A stretch of 42,893 bases of DNA from LMUY01 sp964242925 (GTDB taxonomy: Bacteria; Pseudomonadota; Alphaproteobacteria; Acetobacterales; Acetobacteraceae). Positions within the stretch are counted from its first letter, which is position 1. Every line of letters starts with the position of its first letter. Below the pieces are notes generated by a model, which was not told the DNA's origin, searched no databases, and saw only the letters and a list, made by a program, of their open reading frames with translations. Made by a program: the position numbers and the translations under genes. The stretch spans positions 1 to 42,893 of the forward strand of contig CAXTBW010000029.1 in NCBI GenBank assembly GCA_964242925.1. The letters run 5' to 3'. This document shows positions 1 through 8,295 of the stretch, piece after piece.

Positions 1-2
1 CG

Positions 3-614
3 GCCGACCCCGCCCTGCGGGATGCGCTGGTGGAACTCGTGGCGCTCGGCGTTCGTCTTGCGCGGGTGGCGGCGGAGGTGGCCGAGGTCGAAGGCCGGGT
101 CGTGGCCCTGCTGGCCGCTTGTCTCCCCGAGAGCCTGGACGCCGCCGCGTCGCTGACCGAGGCGCAGGGGGCCGGATCGGCCGTGGACTCCGCCGAGCAG
201 GCGCTGGCGCAGGCCTCGGCGCGGATCGGAACGGCCACGCACGCGTTCGACCGCGCCTCGCGCGCGGTCCGGCGGACGGTGGCGTTGATCCAGCGCCTCG
301 ACGCCGGCTGGCCGCGAGGCGGGTCGGATGACCACCAGACGCTGGTCCGGCGGCAAGCGGCGCGCAGCGTCGGCGAGCGGATCGCCCGGGACCACGATGG
401 CGAGGCGGCGGAGCGGCTGTTCGACGACCTGGCCGAACGGCTGGACGCGCTCGAACTCGACGGCGGCCTGGACCGCCCGGCGGAGCTGGTGATCGCGGAA
501 CTCTGCCGCGAGCTCGGCCTGGCCGGGCTAGGGCCGGTGCAGCTAAGGGACCCGGCGCAGAGAACCAGCGCGCCTGGCCCCGCGCCGTTCACAGGCGATG
601 ATCCCGACGGCTGA
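3..614 (+). CDS. Hypothetical protein, 5' end cut by window edge
   Basis: The frame is open from the first bases of the window, so the true start probably lies upstream; a GTG at 30 would be the first start inside the window. About 203 residues are visible. They are rich in Ala, Arg, Glu and Leu with heptad-like spacing, which suggests a mostly helical, perhaps coiled-coil protein. I see no signal peptide, membrane segment or catalytic motif, and I do not recognise the family. The stop is TGA at 612-614, and the last 26 bases overlap the end of a convergent small ORF. Confidence 0.55.
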   Translation, partial: ADPALRDALVELVALGVRLARVAAEVAEVEGRVVALLAACLPESLDAAASLTEAQGAGSAVDSAEQALAQASARIGTATHAFDRASRAVRRTVALIQRLDAGWPRGGSDDHQTLVRRQAARSVGERIARDHDGEAAERLFDDLAERLDALELDGGLDRPAELVIAELCRELGLAGLGPVQLRDPAQRTSAPGPAPFTGDDPDG

Positions 615-867
615 GCGCCGGCTCGCGTTTGGATCGGCAAGGGCTCTCAAGCTCGGTCGAGTTCTCGGCCTCGCGCCGCGCGAGCATGCTGACCTCAATG
701 GCCAGGTGTTCGCGCATGGTCACCAGGATCGCCGACGCCTCCGCGGCCAGTACGGCATTCCCCAACTCGCGGAACCGCGCGATGATCGCGTCCTGCTTGA
801 CGATATGGCCGCGGCTTCTCGCGACATCGTCGCGCAGGCTTTGCACAGACATCAATGCGCCGGTCAT
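589..867 (-). CDS. Small helical hypothetical protein
   Basis: This 92-residue ORF has a helical centre (charged Ala/Glu/Arg pattern, residues about 10-70) and a basic tail. It resembles in style the small 'HI..QE.RIA' hypotheticals common in Acetobacteraceae and Rhizobiales, but that is an impression and not an alignment. The first ATG is preceded by a weak AGG; an ATG at 852 is an alternative. It converges on and overlaps the upstream partial gene by 26 bases. No function can be assigned. Confidence 0.45.
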   Translation of the reverse strand: MTGALMSVQSLRDDVARSRGHIVKQDAIIARFRELGNAVLAAEASAILVTMREHLAIEVSMLARREAENSTELESPCRSKREPALSRRDHRL

Positions 868-903
868 GGTTGCCTGGCTTTCGTCTCGCTGGCGAGAAGC
901 GGG

Positions 904-1533
904 TTAGCCGCGGGACAGGGCGACCGAAAAGCCGCGTTGCACGCCAGGCCGCGCCATCAGCGTATCGAACCAGCGGCGAACGTTCTGGAACTCGGCCAGG
1001 TCCACCTTGTGACGCTCGTGCCGCCAGGCCCACCCAAGAATCGCGAAGTCCGCCACCGACAGCGACCCGGCGACGAACTCCACCTCCGCCAGGCGCCGGT
1101 CCAGCACGCCATACAGGCGCTTGGTCTCGGCGGTGTAGCGGGCCAGGCCGTAGCGCTGGTCGCCCGGGTCGCTGACGCCGAGGAAGTGGTGCACCTGGCC
1201 CGGCATGGGACCGAAACCGCCCATCTGCCACATCAGCCACTCGAGCACGGGCACGCGGGCGCGCAGGTCCTGCGGAAGGAACTGCCCGGTCTTCTCGCCA
1301 AGATACAGCAGGATGGCGCCGCTCTCGAACACGCTGATCGGAGCGCCCCCCGGGCCGTCGGGGTCGATGATGGCGGGGATGCGGTTGTTGGGGCTGATCT
1401 TGAGGAAGGCCGGGTCGAACTGCTCGTTCTTGGTGATGTCGACCACGTGCACGCTGTACGGCACGCCCATCTCCTCCAACGCCACGCTGATCTTGCGGCC
1501 GTTGGGCGTGTTGTAGGTGTGCAGCTCGATCAT
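904..1533 (-). CDS. Glutathione S-transferase family protein (YghU/YfcG-like)
   Basis: This 209-residue protein has an N-terminal thioredoxin-fold GST domain (TPNGRKISVALEE, residues about 8-20; the NNRIPAI cis-proline segment near 50; FESGAILLYL near 70) and an all-helical C-terminal domain. The TPNG.KI motif is typical of the nu-class YghU/YfcG disulfide-bond reductases, which use glutathione in the cytoplasm. I chose the ATG at 1533 because GGGAGG lies about 8 bases upstream; a longer reading frame to 1587 has no such site. The Shine-Dalgarno sits inside a perfect 8-bp hairpin (1541-1562). It is divergent from the aldehyde dehydrogenase. Confidence 0.9.
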   Translation of the reverse strand: MIELHTYNTPNGRKISVALEEMGVPYSVHVVDITKNEQFDPAFLKISPNNRIPAIIDPDGPGGAPISVFESGAILLYLGEKTGQFLPQDLRARVPVLEWLMWQMGGFGPMPGQVHHFLGVSDPGDQRYGLARYTAETKRLYGVLDRRLAEVEFVAGSLSVADFAILGWAWRHERHKVDLAEFQNVRRWFDTLMARPGVQRGFSVALSRG

Positions 1534-1540
1534 GCGCGTG

Positions 1541-1562
1541 GCCTCCCGGTTTGGCGGGAGGC
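1541..1562. promoter_or_regulatory. Perfect hairpin covering the GST ribosome binding site
   Basis: GCCTCCCG at 1541-1548 and CGGGAGGC at 1555-1562 are exact reverse complements around a 6-base loop. Read on the minus strand, the downstream arm contains the GGGAGG Shine-Dalgarno of the GST gene, so pairing would hide it. A regulatory effect is inference; it lies in the 82-bp gap between divergent genes and could instead be an operator. Confidence 0.4.
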
Positions 1563-1615
1563 TAATCGCCGGCGCGGCGGTGGGCAAACCGGCGCGGCGC
1601 TGCCACTATCGGTGC

Positions 1616-3040
1616 ATGGACACCGCAGCACCGATAACCGCACCGGGGGACGTCGACGCGCCCGCGCGGCTGCTCGACATGCAGCGCCGGGCCTATCTGC
1701 GCGACGGGCCGCCGGATGCGGCGCAGCGGCTCGCGGCCCTGGCGGCGCTCGACATCCTGCTGCGCGACAACCGCGATGCGCTCGCCGCCGCCATCTCCGC
1801 CGATTTCGGCAGCCGGTCGGCGGTGGAGACCACCCTGGCGGAACTGGTGCCCGCGCTCGGCGCCATCCGTCATGCGCGGCGCAACCTGGCGCGCTGGATG
1901 CGGCCGGAGCGGCGGCGGGTGGATATCAGCTTCCAGCCCGGGCAGGCCTGGGTGGAGTGGCAGCCGCTCGGTTGCGTGGCGATTGTGGCGCCGTGGAACT
2001 ACCCGCTCCTGCTGACCGTCAGCCCGCTGGTGGATGCGCTGGCGGCGGGCAACCGGGTGATCGTCAAGCCGTCGGAGCTGACGCCGCGTTTCGCCGCGCT
2101 GCTGGCCCGGCTGGTGCCGGCCGCGATCGACCCGGCGCAGCTCGGCATCGTCACCGGCGGCGCCGAGGTCGCGCAGGCGCTGTGCGCGCTGCCGCTGGAC
2201 CACCTGCTGTTCACCGGGTCGACCGCGGTGGGCCGCCTGGTCGCGCGGGCCGCGGCGGAGATGCTGACGCCGGTGACGCTGGAACTGGGCGGCAAGTCGC
2301 CGGCGATCGTGTGCCGGGATTACGACGTGGCGGCGGCGGCGGCCACCATCGCGCAGGGCAAGTTCTTCAACGCCGGGCAGACCTGCATCGCGCCGGACTA
2401 CGCGCTGGCGCCGGCGGAGCACGCGGCAGGGTTCGCGCAGGCCGTGCTGGACGCGGCGGCGCGGCTGTATCCGAACGCGGGCGCCAACGCGGACTACACG
2501 TCCATCATCTCGGAGCGGCACCACGAGCGGCTGCACGGCCTGCTGCGGGAGGCCGAGGCGGCGGGCGCGACCTTGCTGCGGCTGGGCGACAACCATGGCG
2601 AGCGCAAGCTGGGCCCGACCGTGGTGCTGAACCCGCCGCCGGACGGCGCGCTGATGGCGGAGGAGATCTTCGGACCGATCCTGCCGGTGGTGGGCTACCG
2701 GGACCTCACGGAGGCCACCAACTACGTGAACGCCGGGCCGCGTCCGCTAGCGCTGTACCCGTTCACAAGGGACGCCAAGACGCTGCGGACGGTGCTGGGC
2801 GCCACCGTCTCGGGCGGCGTTTCGGTCAACAGCGTGCTGCTGCATTGCATCCAGGACGATCTGCCGTTCGGCGGAGTGGGGGCCTCGGGGATGGGCGCGT
2901 ATCACGGGCGCGACGGGTTCCGGCGGTTCTCGCACGCGCGGGGCGTTTACCGGGCGGGGCGGCTGAGCGGGTTCGCGTTCCTGGCGCCGCCGTATGGGCG
3001 CAAGATGGCGTTCGCACTCCGGGCGATGCTGCTGCGATGA
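1616..3040 (+). CDS. Coniferyl-aldehyde-type NAD(P) aldehyde dehydrogenase
   Basis: This 474-residue ALDH-superfamily enzyme oxidises an aldehyde to the acid. The catalytic Cys is residue 257 (GQTCIAPDY) and the general-base Glu is residue 223 (LELGGKSP). PWNYP near 125 and FTGSTAVG near 205 are the Rossmann cofactor elements. The short length and the CIAPDY signature match the CalB/coniferyl aldehyde dehydrogenase and fatty aldehyde dehydrogenase group; the actual substrate is not shown. The ATG at 1616 gives the normal N terminus. The final codons overlap the start of the CDF gene (ATGA, 3037-3040), so the two are probably translationally coupled. Confidence 0.92.
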   Translation: MDTAAPITAPGDVDAPARLLDMQRRAYLRDGPPDAAQRLAALAALDILLRDNRDALAAAISADFGSRSAVETTLAELVPALGAIRHARRNLARWMRPERRRVDISFQPGQAWVEWQPLGCVAIVAPWNYPLLLTVSPLVDALAAGNRVIVKPSELTPRFAALLARLVPAAIDPAQLGIVTGGAEVAQALCALPLDHLLFTGSTAVGRLVARAAAEMLTPVTLELGGKSPAIVCRDYDVAAAAATIAQGKFFNAGQTCIAPDYALAPAEHAAGFAQAVLDAAARLYPNAGANADYTSIISERHHERLHGLLREAEAAGATLLRLGDNHGERKLGPTVVLNPPPDGALMAEEIFGPILPVVGYRDLTEATNYVNAGPRPLALYPFTRDAKTLRTVLGATVSGGVSVNSVLLHCIQDDLPFGGVGASGMGAYHGRDGFRRFSHARGVYRAGRLSGFAFLAPPYGRKMAFALRAMLLR

Positions 3041-4044
3041 GCGGGCACGACCATCAGGGCCACGACCACGAGGGCCGCGCCCACGAGGGCCACGACCACC
3101 ATGGCCACGATCACGCGCATCACCGCCACGCGCATCACGACCATGGTCATGCCGGGCACAGTCACGCGCCGGCCTCGTTCGGGCGGGCGTTCGCGATTGG
3201 GACGGCGCTGAACGCCGGGTTCGTGGCGGCGCAGGTGTTCTATGGGCTGGCGGCGCACTCGATGGCGCTGCTGGCGGACGCGGTGCACAATCTGGGGGAC
3301 GTGCTCGGGCTGCTGATCGCGTGGGGCGCAGCCACGCTGGCCCGGCGGCTGCCGACGGCGTCGCGGACCTACGGCTGGGGGCGCGGCACCATCCTGGCCT
3401 CGCTGGGCAACGCGGTCGTGCTGCTGCTCGGGTGCGGCGCGATCACGGTGGAGGCGCTGCGGCGCTTCGCGGAGCCGGCGCCGGTCGGTGGCGGCACCGT
3501 GATGTGGGTGGCCGCGCTTGGCATCCTGATCAATGGCGGCACGGCGCTGATGTTCATGCGCGGGCGCAAGGGCGACCTGAACGTGCGCGGCGCCTTCCTG
3601 CACATGGCGTCGGACGCGGTGGTGTCGGCCGGGGTGGTGGCGGCCGGGTTGCTGATCACGCTGACCGGTTGGCGCTGGCTCGACCCGGTGACCAGTCTGC
3701 TGATCGTCGCGGTGATCACGGCCGGCACGTGGGGGCTGCTGCGGCAGTCGGCCAACCTGGCGCTGGACGCCGTCCCCGAGGGCATCGACATGGGCGCCGT
3801 CGAGGCCGCGTTGCGCGGTCTGGGCGGCGTGGTGGACGTGCATGACCTGCACGTGTGGGGGCTCAGCACCACGCAAACCGCGGTCACCGCGCATCTGGTG
3901 CGCGGCGACGTGGCGGATGCGGCGCTGGTTCGCACCGCCTGCGCCACGGTGCGGGAGCGGTTCGGCATCGGACACGCCACGTTCCAGGTGGAAACGCGGG
4001 AGTTGGCGGAGCACTGCGAACTCCGGCCGGCGAACGTTGTCTAG
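3037..4044 (+). CDS. Cation diffusion facilitator, zinc-type exporter (CzcD/ZitB-like)
   Basis: This 335-residue inner-membrane antiporter has a His/Asp-rich head (residues 4-44, many HDH repeats) likely to bind metal, then six membrane segments and a cytoplasmic ferredoxin-like C-terminal domain. The metal-site residues are visible: H84 and D88 in segment II (HNLGD) and HMASD in segment V. The H/D pairing is typical of Zn2+ (also Cd2+, Co2+) exporters. It starts in the stop codon of the aldehyde dehydrogenase gene and converges on the copper-delivery operon. A metal-responsive regulator is not seen nearby. Confidence 0.93.
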   Translation: MSGHDHQGHDHEGRAHEGHDHHGHDHAHHRHAHHDHGHAGHSHAPASFGRAFAIGTALNAGFVAAQVFYGLAAHSMALLADAVHNLGDVLGLLIAWGAATLARRLPTASRTYGWGRGTILASLGNAVVLLLGCGAITVEALRRFAEPAPVGGGTVMWVAALGILINGGTALMFMRGRKGDLNVRGAFLHMASDAVVSAGVVAAGLLITLTGWRWLDPVTSLLIVAVITAGTWGLLRQSANLALDAVPEGIDMGAVEAALRGLGGVVDVHDLHVWGLSTTQTAVTAHLVRGDVADAALVRTACATVRERFGIGHATFQVETRELAEHCELRPANVV

Positions 4045-4048
4045 CCGG

Positions 4049-4081
4049 CCTCTCTCCCTCTTCCCTGAACGACAGGAGAGG
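4049..4081. terminator. Weak inverted repeat between convergent genes
   Basis: CTCTCC near 4052 and GGAGAG at 4075-4080 can pair across a loop of about 17 bases, between the stops of the CDF gene and the PCu(A)C gene (37-bp gap). There is no clear T-run on either side. It looks like a degenerate relative of the CCCTCTCCC hairpins at 15461 and 19259. A bidirectional terminator role is inference. Confidence 0.25.
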
Positions 4082-4531
4082 TCACCGGGGCGGGGGCGGC
4101 TGGCTGGCGCCAGGGCCGGCGACCACGGCCTGGGCGGTGATGGCCGCCGCGTGCGCGAAGGTCAGGGTGATGGCGACGTGATCGCCCTGCTTCAGCGGCT
4201 GCTTCAGGCCCGTGAGCATGATGTGGTAGCCGCCGGGCGACATGCGGATCGGGGCGGCGGGGGTCACATCCAGGCCGTCCGTGATGGCGCGCATCTCCAT
4301 CATGCCGTTGCGCATCTCGCTGCGGTGCAGCTCCGCGGTGTCGGCAATGGGGGTGCTCGCGCCGGTCAGGCGGTCCGGCTGGGCGGCGGTGATGGTGACG
4401 TAGATGGCGGCGGTGCGCGCTGCGCCGGCGGTGGCGCGGGACCAGGCCTGCGTGACGGCGACGGTCGCCGGTTGCGCCCAAGCCGGGGTCGCGGCGACGA
4501 ATGCGAGGGTGGCGAAGGCGGCGAGGCGCAT
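4082..4531 (-). CDS. Periplasmic copper chaperone PCu(A)C
   Basis: This 149-residue protein carries a signal peptide (residues 1-19, cleaved after AWA) and one PCu(A)C/DUF461 beta-barrel. The copper-binding set is H69, M80, H103 and M105, matching the H-x10-M-x21/22-H-x-M pattern, with extra Met residues at 73, 77 and 78. The family delivers Cu(I) to the CuA or CuB site of cytochrome c oxidase, usually with SCO1, which lies directly upstream. The ATG at 4531 follows AAAGG; a GTG at 4564 that overlaps the SCO1 stop (GTGA) is an alternative that would give 11 extra residues. Confidence 0.9.
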   Translation of the reverse strand: MRLAAFATLAFVAATPAWAQPATVAVTQAWSRATAGAARTAAIYVTITAAQPDRLTGASTPIADTAELHRSEMRNGMMEMRAITDGLDVTPAAPIRMSPGGYHIMLTGLKQPLKQGDHVAITLTFAHAAAITAQAVVAGPGASQPPPPR

Positions 4532-4560
4532 GGAGCAAAGCCTTTTCACGAAGGTATCGG

Positions 4561-5157
4561 TCACGAGAGGTATTTGGCGAGGTCGGCCGCGATGGCGTCG
4601 GCGCCCTCGTCGGCGCGGATGATGCCGGCGAAGCGGCCCTTCGCGTCCATCAAATACAGGATGGAGCTGTGGTCCATCGTGTAGTCGCCCGGGTTGGGCC
4701 CGGTCCGGTGCGGCGCGTAATAAACGCGATACTCCTTCGCCACGGCGGCGATCTGGTCCGCGGCGCCGGTCAGCCCGACCAGCCGGGGGCTGAACGCGGC
4801 GGCATATTGCTGCACGACGTCCGGGGTGTCGCGCGCCGGGTCGACGGTGATGAACACCGGGCGGATGCCGTCGGCGCGGGCGCCGAGCTTGTCCATGGCT
4901 TGCGCCACGTCGTTCAGCGTGGTCGGGCATACGTCGGGGCAGAAGGTGTAGCCGAAGTAGACCAGCATGTACTTGCCGCGGAAATCCGCATCCGTGACGG
5001 TCTTGCCGGCGCCGTCCACGAGGGTGAACGGGCCGCCGATGGCCGCCGCCTGCTGCACCGGGCCAGGGGCGCCGTAGACGAAGATTGCGATCCCGGCGGC
5101 GACGAGCAGCGCGGCCAGCCCCGCCAGAAGACCCCGCATCATGGCCGTGCGGCGCAT
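4561..5157 (-). CDS. SCO1/SenC copper-binding thioredoxin-fold protein
   Basis: This 198-residue membrane-anchored protein has an N-terminal hydrophobic segment (residues 8-28) and a periplasmic thioredoxin fold. The copper ligands are C73 and C77 (TFCPDVCP) and H163 (DYTMDHS). SCO proteins insert copper into cytochrome c oxidase CuA or reduce its cysteines. The start overlaps the stop of the upstream PRC-barrel-like gene (TGATG), and the stop lies next to the PCu(A)C gene, so the three form one operon for copper delivery. Confidence 0.95.
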   Translation of the reverse strand: MRRTAMMRGLLAGLAALLVAAGIAIFVYGAPGPVQQAAAIGGPFTLVDGAGKTVTDADFRGKYMLVYFGYTFCPDVCPTTLNDVAQAMDKLGARADGIRPVFITVDPARDTPDVVQQYAAAFSPRLVGLTGAADQIAAVAKEYRVYYAPHRTGPNPGDYTMDHSSILYLMDAKGRFAGIIRADEGADAIAADLAKYLS

Positions 5158-5588
5158 CAGTGCGACGGCTTCGACAGGCTGACCTTGATGGTCGCGTCCA
5201 GCGGGATCGGGGTTGCGGCGCCGTCATAGGTCGGGAAGCCGCTAAGCTGGCGCGGGGTGAAGTCCACGATCTCCATGTCGTAGCCGACCAGCGTCATGGC
5301 CTCGACCGGCACCGCGATCGGGCGGGCGCCGATGCCGAACAGGCCGCCATAGTTGACCACGACGCTCACCATGCCATCGCCCTGCCGCACCACGGCGGCG
5401 ACGTGGCCCAGCACCGGCTGGCTTTCAAGCGGCTGCAGGACGGTGCGATGGATCAGGTCGCCGACGCGCACAGGCTGCGGGAAGCGTTTCGCGGCCGCCT
5501 CGGCCAGGCTCTGCCCGGGGGGCGCCGGCTGCTGCGCGAGCGCGGCGCCGCCGAGCAACGCCAGGACAAGCGTGATCCGCAACAGCAT
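5157..5588 (-). CDS. Secreted PRC-barrel-like protein
   Basis: This 143-residue protein has a clear Sec signal peptide (residues 1-19, cleaved after ALA) and a compact beta-rich body. VGDLIHRTVL, the GHVAAVV segment and IAVPVEAMTLVG resemble the strands of a PRC barrel. There is no Cys, no metal motif and no membrane anchor. It is the first gene of the copper-delivery operon and its stop overlaps the SCO1 start, which suggests a periplasmic accessory role, but that role is inference. Confidence 0.7.
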   Translation of the reverse strand: MLLRITLVLALLGGAALAQQPAPPGQSLAEAAAKRFPQPVRVGDLIHRTVLQPLESQPVLGHVAAVVRQGDGMVSVVVNYGGLFGIGARPIAVPVEAMTLVGYDMEIVDFTPRQLSGFPTYDGAATPIPLDATIKVSLSKPSH

Positions 5589-5774
5589 GACGAACTCTCC
5601 AAGGCCTGCACCGCGTGGTCATACTGCCGATCGGCCGCCGTGTCCCGGGCCGCGCAGATTGCGCACCCGTCACGGCGAACTAATCCGCACTGCGCGTTCC
5701 GTGCTGTAATGGGAACGCGGATGGAGATGGAACAGAATGGGCGAGACGACAGCCGAGGCGCCGGCGGGCGCGGG

Positions 5775-7517
5775 TTAGGCGCGCCCTTCGCGCAGCATGG
5801 CGCGTATCTTGGTCGCCAGCGCGTCAATCCCGAACGGTTTGACCATGACGCCCATGCCGGGCTCCAGCGCGTCGCCCCCGACGGCGGCGTTCTCGGCGAA
5901 ACCGGTGATGAACAGCACAAGCAGATCTGGTTGCCGGGCGCGCGCGGCGTCGGCCAGTTGGCGGCCGTTCATGCCGCCCGGGAGGCCGACGTCGGTGACC
6001 AGGAGATCGATGCGAGGGCCCTCGGCGATGTGGCGAAGGCCGGCGGCGCCATCCGCGGCTTGCAGCGCGGCGTAGCCCAAATCCCGCAAGACCTCGCTCA
6101 CCAGCAGGCGGATCACCGGCTCGTCGTCGACGATCAACACGGTTTCGCCGGTCTCGGCGCACTCTTCGGCTTGTGGCGACGCCAGGCTCGCCGCGACGTC
6201 CTGGGCCGTGTCCAGGCGTGGCAGGAACAGCGTGACGGAGGCGCCGAGACCCTCGGCGCTATGGATGCGCGCCTGGCCGCCGGACTGCTTGGTGAAGCCG
6301 TAGATCATCGAGAGCCCCAACCCGGTGCCCTGCCCCAGCGGCTTGGTTGTGAAGAACGGGTCGAAGGCGCGGGCGGCCACCTCCGGCGACATGCCGACGC
6401 CGGTGTCGCCGACCGCCAGCGCGACATAGACGCCCGGCGCCATGTCGCGCTGCGCCGCGGTCGCCTGGTCGATCGACACTGCGCGCGTGCTGATCGTCAT
6501 CGTGCCGCCGGTGGGCATCGCGTCGCGCGCGTTGATGGCCAGGTTGAGCAACGCGTTCTCCAACTGGCTGGCGTCGCACAAGATCGTCCCGGCGCTCTCG
6601 TCCAGCGCTGTCGCCAACGTCACGGTGGACCCCACGCTCCGCTGCAGCAGCTCCTCCATCCCCGCGACCAACTGGTTCACCATCACCAGCTTCGGGTCGA
6701 GCGTCTGGCGGCGGGAGAACGCCAGCAGGCGGTGGGTGAGCGCGGCGGCGCGGTTGGCGGACCCCATCGCCGCGGCGACGTAGCGGCTCAACTCGGCGGT
6801 GCGGCCTTGCGCCACGCGGGCCTGCATCAGCTCCAGGCTGCCCACGATGCCGGTCAGCAGGTTGTTGAAGTCGTGCGCCAACCCGCCGGTCAGCTGGCCC
6901 ACCGCCTCCATCTTCTGGCTTTGCCGCAGCGCGTCCTCCACCAGGGCGCGCTGCCGGCTCTCGGCCACCAACAGCGCATTGGCGTCCGACAATTCGCTCA
7001 TGTGGCGGCGCTGCTGCGTCAGGTCCGCCAGCACGCCGCACAGCATCGCCCGGCCATCGTCGCGTTGCAGCAGGCTGAGCGATATGACGACGGGCGCCTC
7101 GACGCCATCGGCGCGCGCGATGGTGAACTCGTCGCGCGCCGGCGCGTGATGGGCCCGCTGCAGCATCGCCTCGAGCCGGCCGCGCTCCGCCGCCGACAGG
7201 AACGACTGCAGCAGCTTGCCGACGACCCGCTCCTGCTGCAGCCCGAGCATCTCGGCCAGCCGCCGGTTGCAGTAGAACACGGCGCCGTCGGCATCGAGGG
7301 TGACGGCGCCCTCGCCGATCTGCTCGATCAGCACGCGATAGGGCCGGTCGGCATTCTCGAGCGTGAAGACGCGGTGCTCGTTGGCTGCGCCGGTGACCAC
7401 GACGGCGTCGATCTGGCCATTGCGGATAGCCTCCAGCGTCTCCTCGCTTTCTTGCAGCCGGGCCTGCAGTTCCTGCAGCTGCCGGTGCGCCTCCCCGATC
7501 GTCAAGTCAGCGGTCAT
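5775..7517 (-). CDS. PAS-domain hybrid histidine kinase with C-terminal receiver
   Basis: This 580-residue cytoplasmic protein begins with a coiled coil (residues 8-40) and a PAS domain (about 55-170). The HisKA dimerisation box has H215 (GGLAHDFNNLL). HATPase_c follows, with the N box (NLAINARDAM), G1 (GDTGVGM), F box (FDPFFTTK) and G2 (GTGLGLS). A receiver domain has DDEP, phospho-acceptor D509 (TDVGLPGG) and Lys in MVKPFG. No membrane segment is seen. The ATG at 7517 lies inside the end of the KaiB frame (11-base overlap). In related bacteria kinases are found with kaiBC, so it may be the surviving output partner of a lost clock-like module. Confidence 0.93.
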   Translation of the reverse strand: MTADLTIGEAHRQLQELQARLQESEETLEAIRNGQIDAVVVTGAANEHRVFTLENADRPYRVLIEQIGEGAVTLDADGAVFYCNRRLAEMLGLQQERVVGKLLQSFLSAAERGRLEAMLQRAHHAPARDEFTIARADGVEAPVVISLSLLQRDDGRAMLCGVLADLTQQRRHMSELSDANALLVAESRQRALVEDALRQSQKMEAVGQLTGGLAHDFNNLLTGIVGSLELMQARVAQGRTAELSRYVAAAMGSANRAAALTHRLLAFSRRQTLDPKLVMVNQLVAGMEELLQRSVGSTVTLATALDESAGTILCDASQLENALLNLAINARDAMPTGGTMTISTRAVSIDQATAAQRDMAPGVYVALAVGDTGVGMSPEVAARAFDPFFTTKPLGQGTGLGLSMIYGFTKQSGGQARIHSAEGLGASVTLFLPRLDTAQDVAASLASPQAEECAETGETVLIVDDEPVIRLLVSEVLRDLGYAALQAADGAAGLRHIAEGPRIDLLVTDVGLPGGMNGRQLADAARARQPDLLVLFITGFAENAAVGGDALEPGMGVMVKPFGIDALATKIRAMLREGRA

Positions 7518-7935
7518 CGTCGGATGGCGCATGCAGGCCGAATACGCGCAACAGCCGGTGCTCGTTGGACAGGTCGCCGATGATCCGGCGCACTGGCGAT
7601 GGCAGCAGCTTCAATAGGGTCGGCACGGCGACAACCTGGTCGCGCACCGCCAAGCCTGGCTGCTGGTAGATGTCGACCACCTCCAAATCGAGTTCCGGCG
7701 GCAGGCTCCGCTCGCAGAACGCCCGCAGGGTGGCGATGGCGCGTTGCGACAGCTGCGAATTGCCAGCGACAAACAGGCGCAACTGAATGTGCGGCTCCGC
7801 CAAATGCCGCACCAGGGCGGGAATGGCGATCATCTGGTCGCCAGCCGCCAGTTCAGCATCCATCAGACGGTCGATGACGTCGATGTGGCAGCGGCCCGCC
7901 AGGCGCTCGTCGCAACCCCGCTTGAGATTGGGCAT
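7507..7935 (-). CDS. Tandem KaiB-domain protein, first domain without a usable start
   Basis: From the ATG at 7935 the ORF encodes 142 residues: the second half of one KaiB domain (CHIDVID, GDQMIAIPALV) followed by a complete second one (QLRLFVAGN, LEVVDIYQ, DQVVAVPTLLKLLP, RRIIGDLS). The same frame continues upstream to about 7986 with CVAGQTTKSL and an NLKR helix, the missing N half of the first domain, but no ATG, GTG or TTG is found before an in-frame TGA near 8092. The ATG at 7935 has no Shine-Dalgarno and would begin inside a helix. The gene is therefore probably impaired. KaiB binds KaiC, of which only a relic remains just upstream. Confidence 0.65.
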   Translation of the reverse strand: MPNLKRGCDERLAGRCHIDVIDRLMDAELAAGDQMIAIPALVRHLAEPHIQLRLFVAGNSQLSQRAIATLRAFCERSLPPELDLEVVDIYQQPGLAVRDQVVAVPTLLKLLPSPVRRIIGDLSNEHRLLRVFGLHAPSDDDR

Positions 7936-8044
7936 GACCGCAAGCGACTTGGTGGTCTGCCCGGCAACGCACCGGCGAAGCTGATGGCGCCGTCCGGCAT
8001 CCCCGAGCTGGCCGTCCCCAATTTCGGCACGGGGCGGCGCGGCT

Positions 8045-8295
8045 TTGGCCGCCCGCCCCCATGCGGAACTCGAACAGCTGGTTCGAATGGCTCATGCCGC
8101 GCGCCTTCACCACATCGAGCGTGCGGTTCGTCTCGCCACTCGCTTCGATGACGGCCAGCTTCACCCATGTGTCCACCAACGACGAGAGACCCGCATTAGT
8201 TGTGCGGCGGTCATCTCATCGCTTCGCAAACTGGTGAACACCGCCGTGATGCCGCGCGTCTTCAGCACGTCGGCCATGCGCGACATCACGATTGG
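8045..8295 (-). pseudogene. kaiC: kaiC 3'-end relic, frameshifted
   Basis: On the minus strand, residues MADVLKTRGITAVFTSL, then after a one-base frame change LSSLVDTWVKLAV, GETNRTL and ARGMSHSNQLFEFRM, form the characteristic C-terminal end of a KaiC ATPase domain. A single missing A around 8190 (CTAATGCG where CTAAATGCG would keep the frame) explains the shift. The Walker A and B regions, about four fifths of the gene, are absent, and the usual C-terminal tail is also missing. The upstream border at about 8295 joins directly to a truncated SRAP gene. The piece cannot make a working KaiC. Confidence 0.7.

Noticed and set aside
598..4044. A single 1148-codon open frame on the plus strand
   Set aside because: Only its last 335 codons (from 3037) are a real gene, the CDF exporter. 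The rest is antisense to the GST gene or out of frame with the aldehyde dehydrogenase, and has the low-complexity Arg/Ala/Gly/His look of a GC-rich shadow.
5737..5778. A 13-residue ORF on the plus strand in the 186-bp gap between the kinase and the copper operon
   Set aside because: It is too short to support, and it overlaps the kinase stop. I see no other feature in that gap.
5085..7583. An 832-codon open frame on the plus strand
   Set aside because: It is antisense to the histidine kinase and the PRC-barrel-like gene, both with clear motifs. No domain is seen in the shadow.
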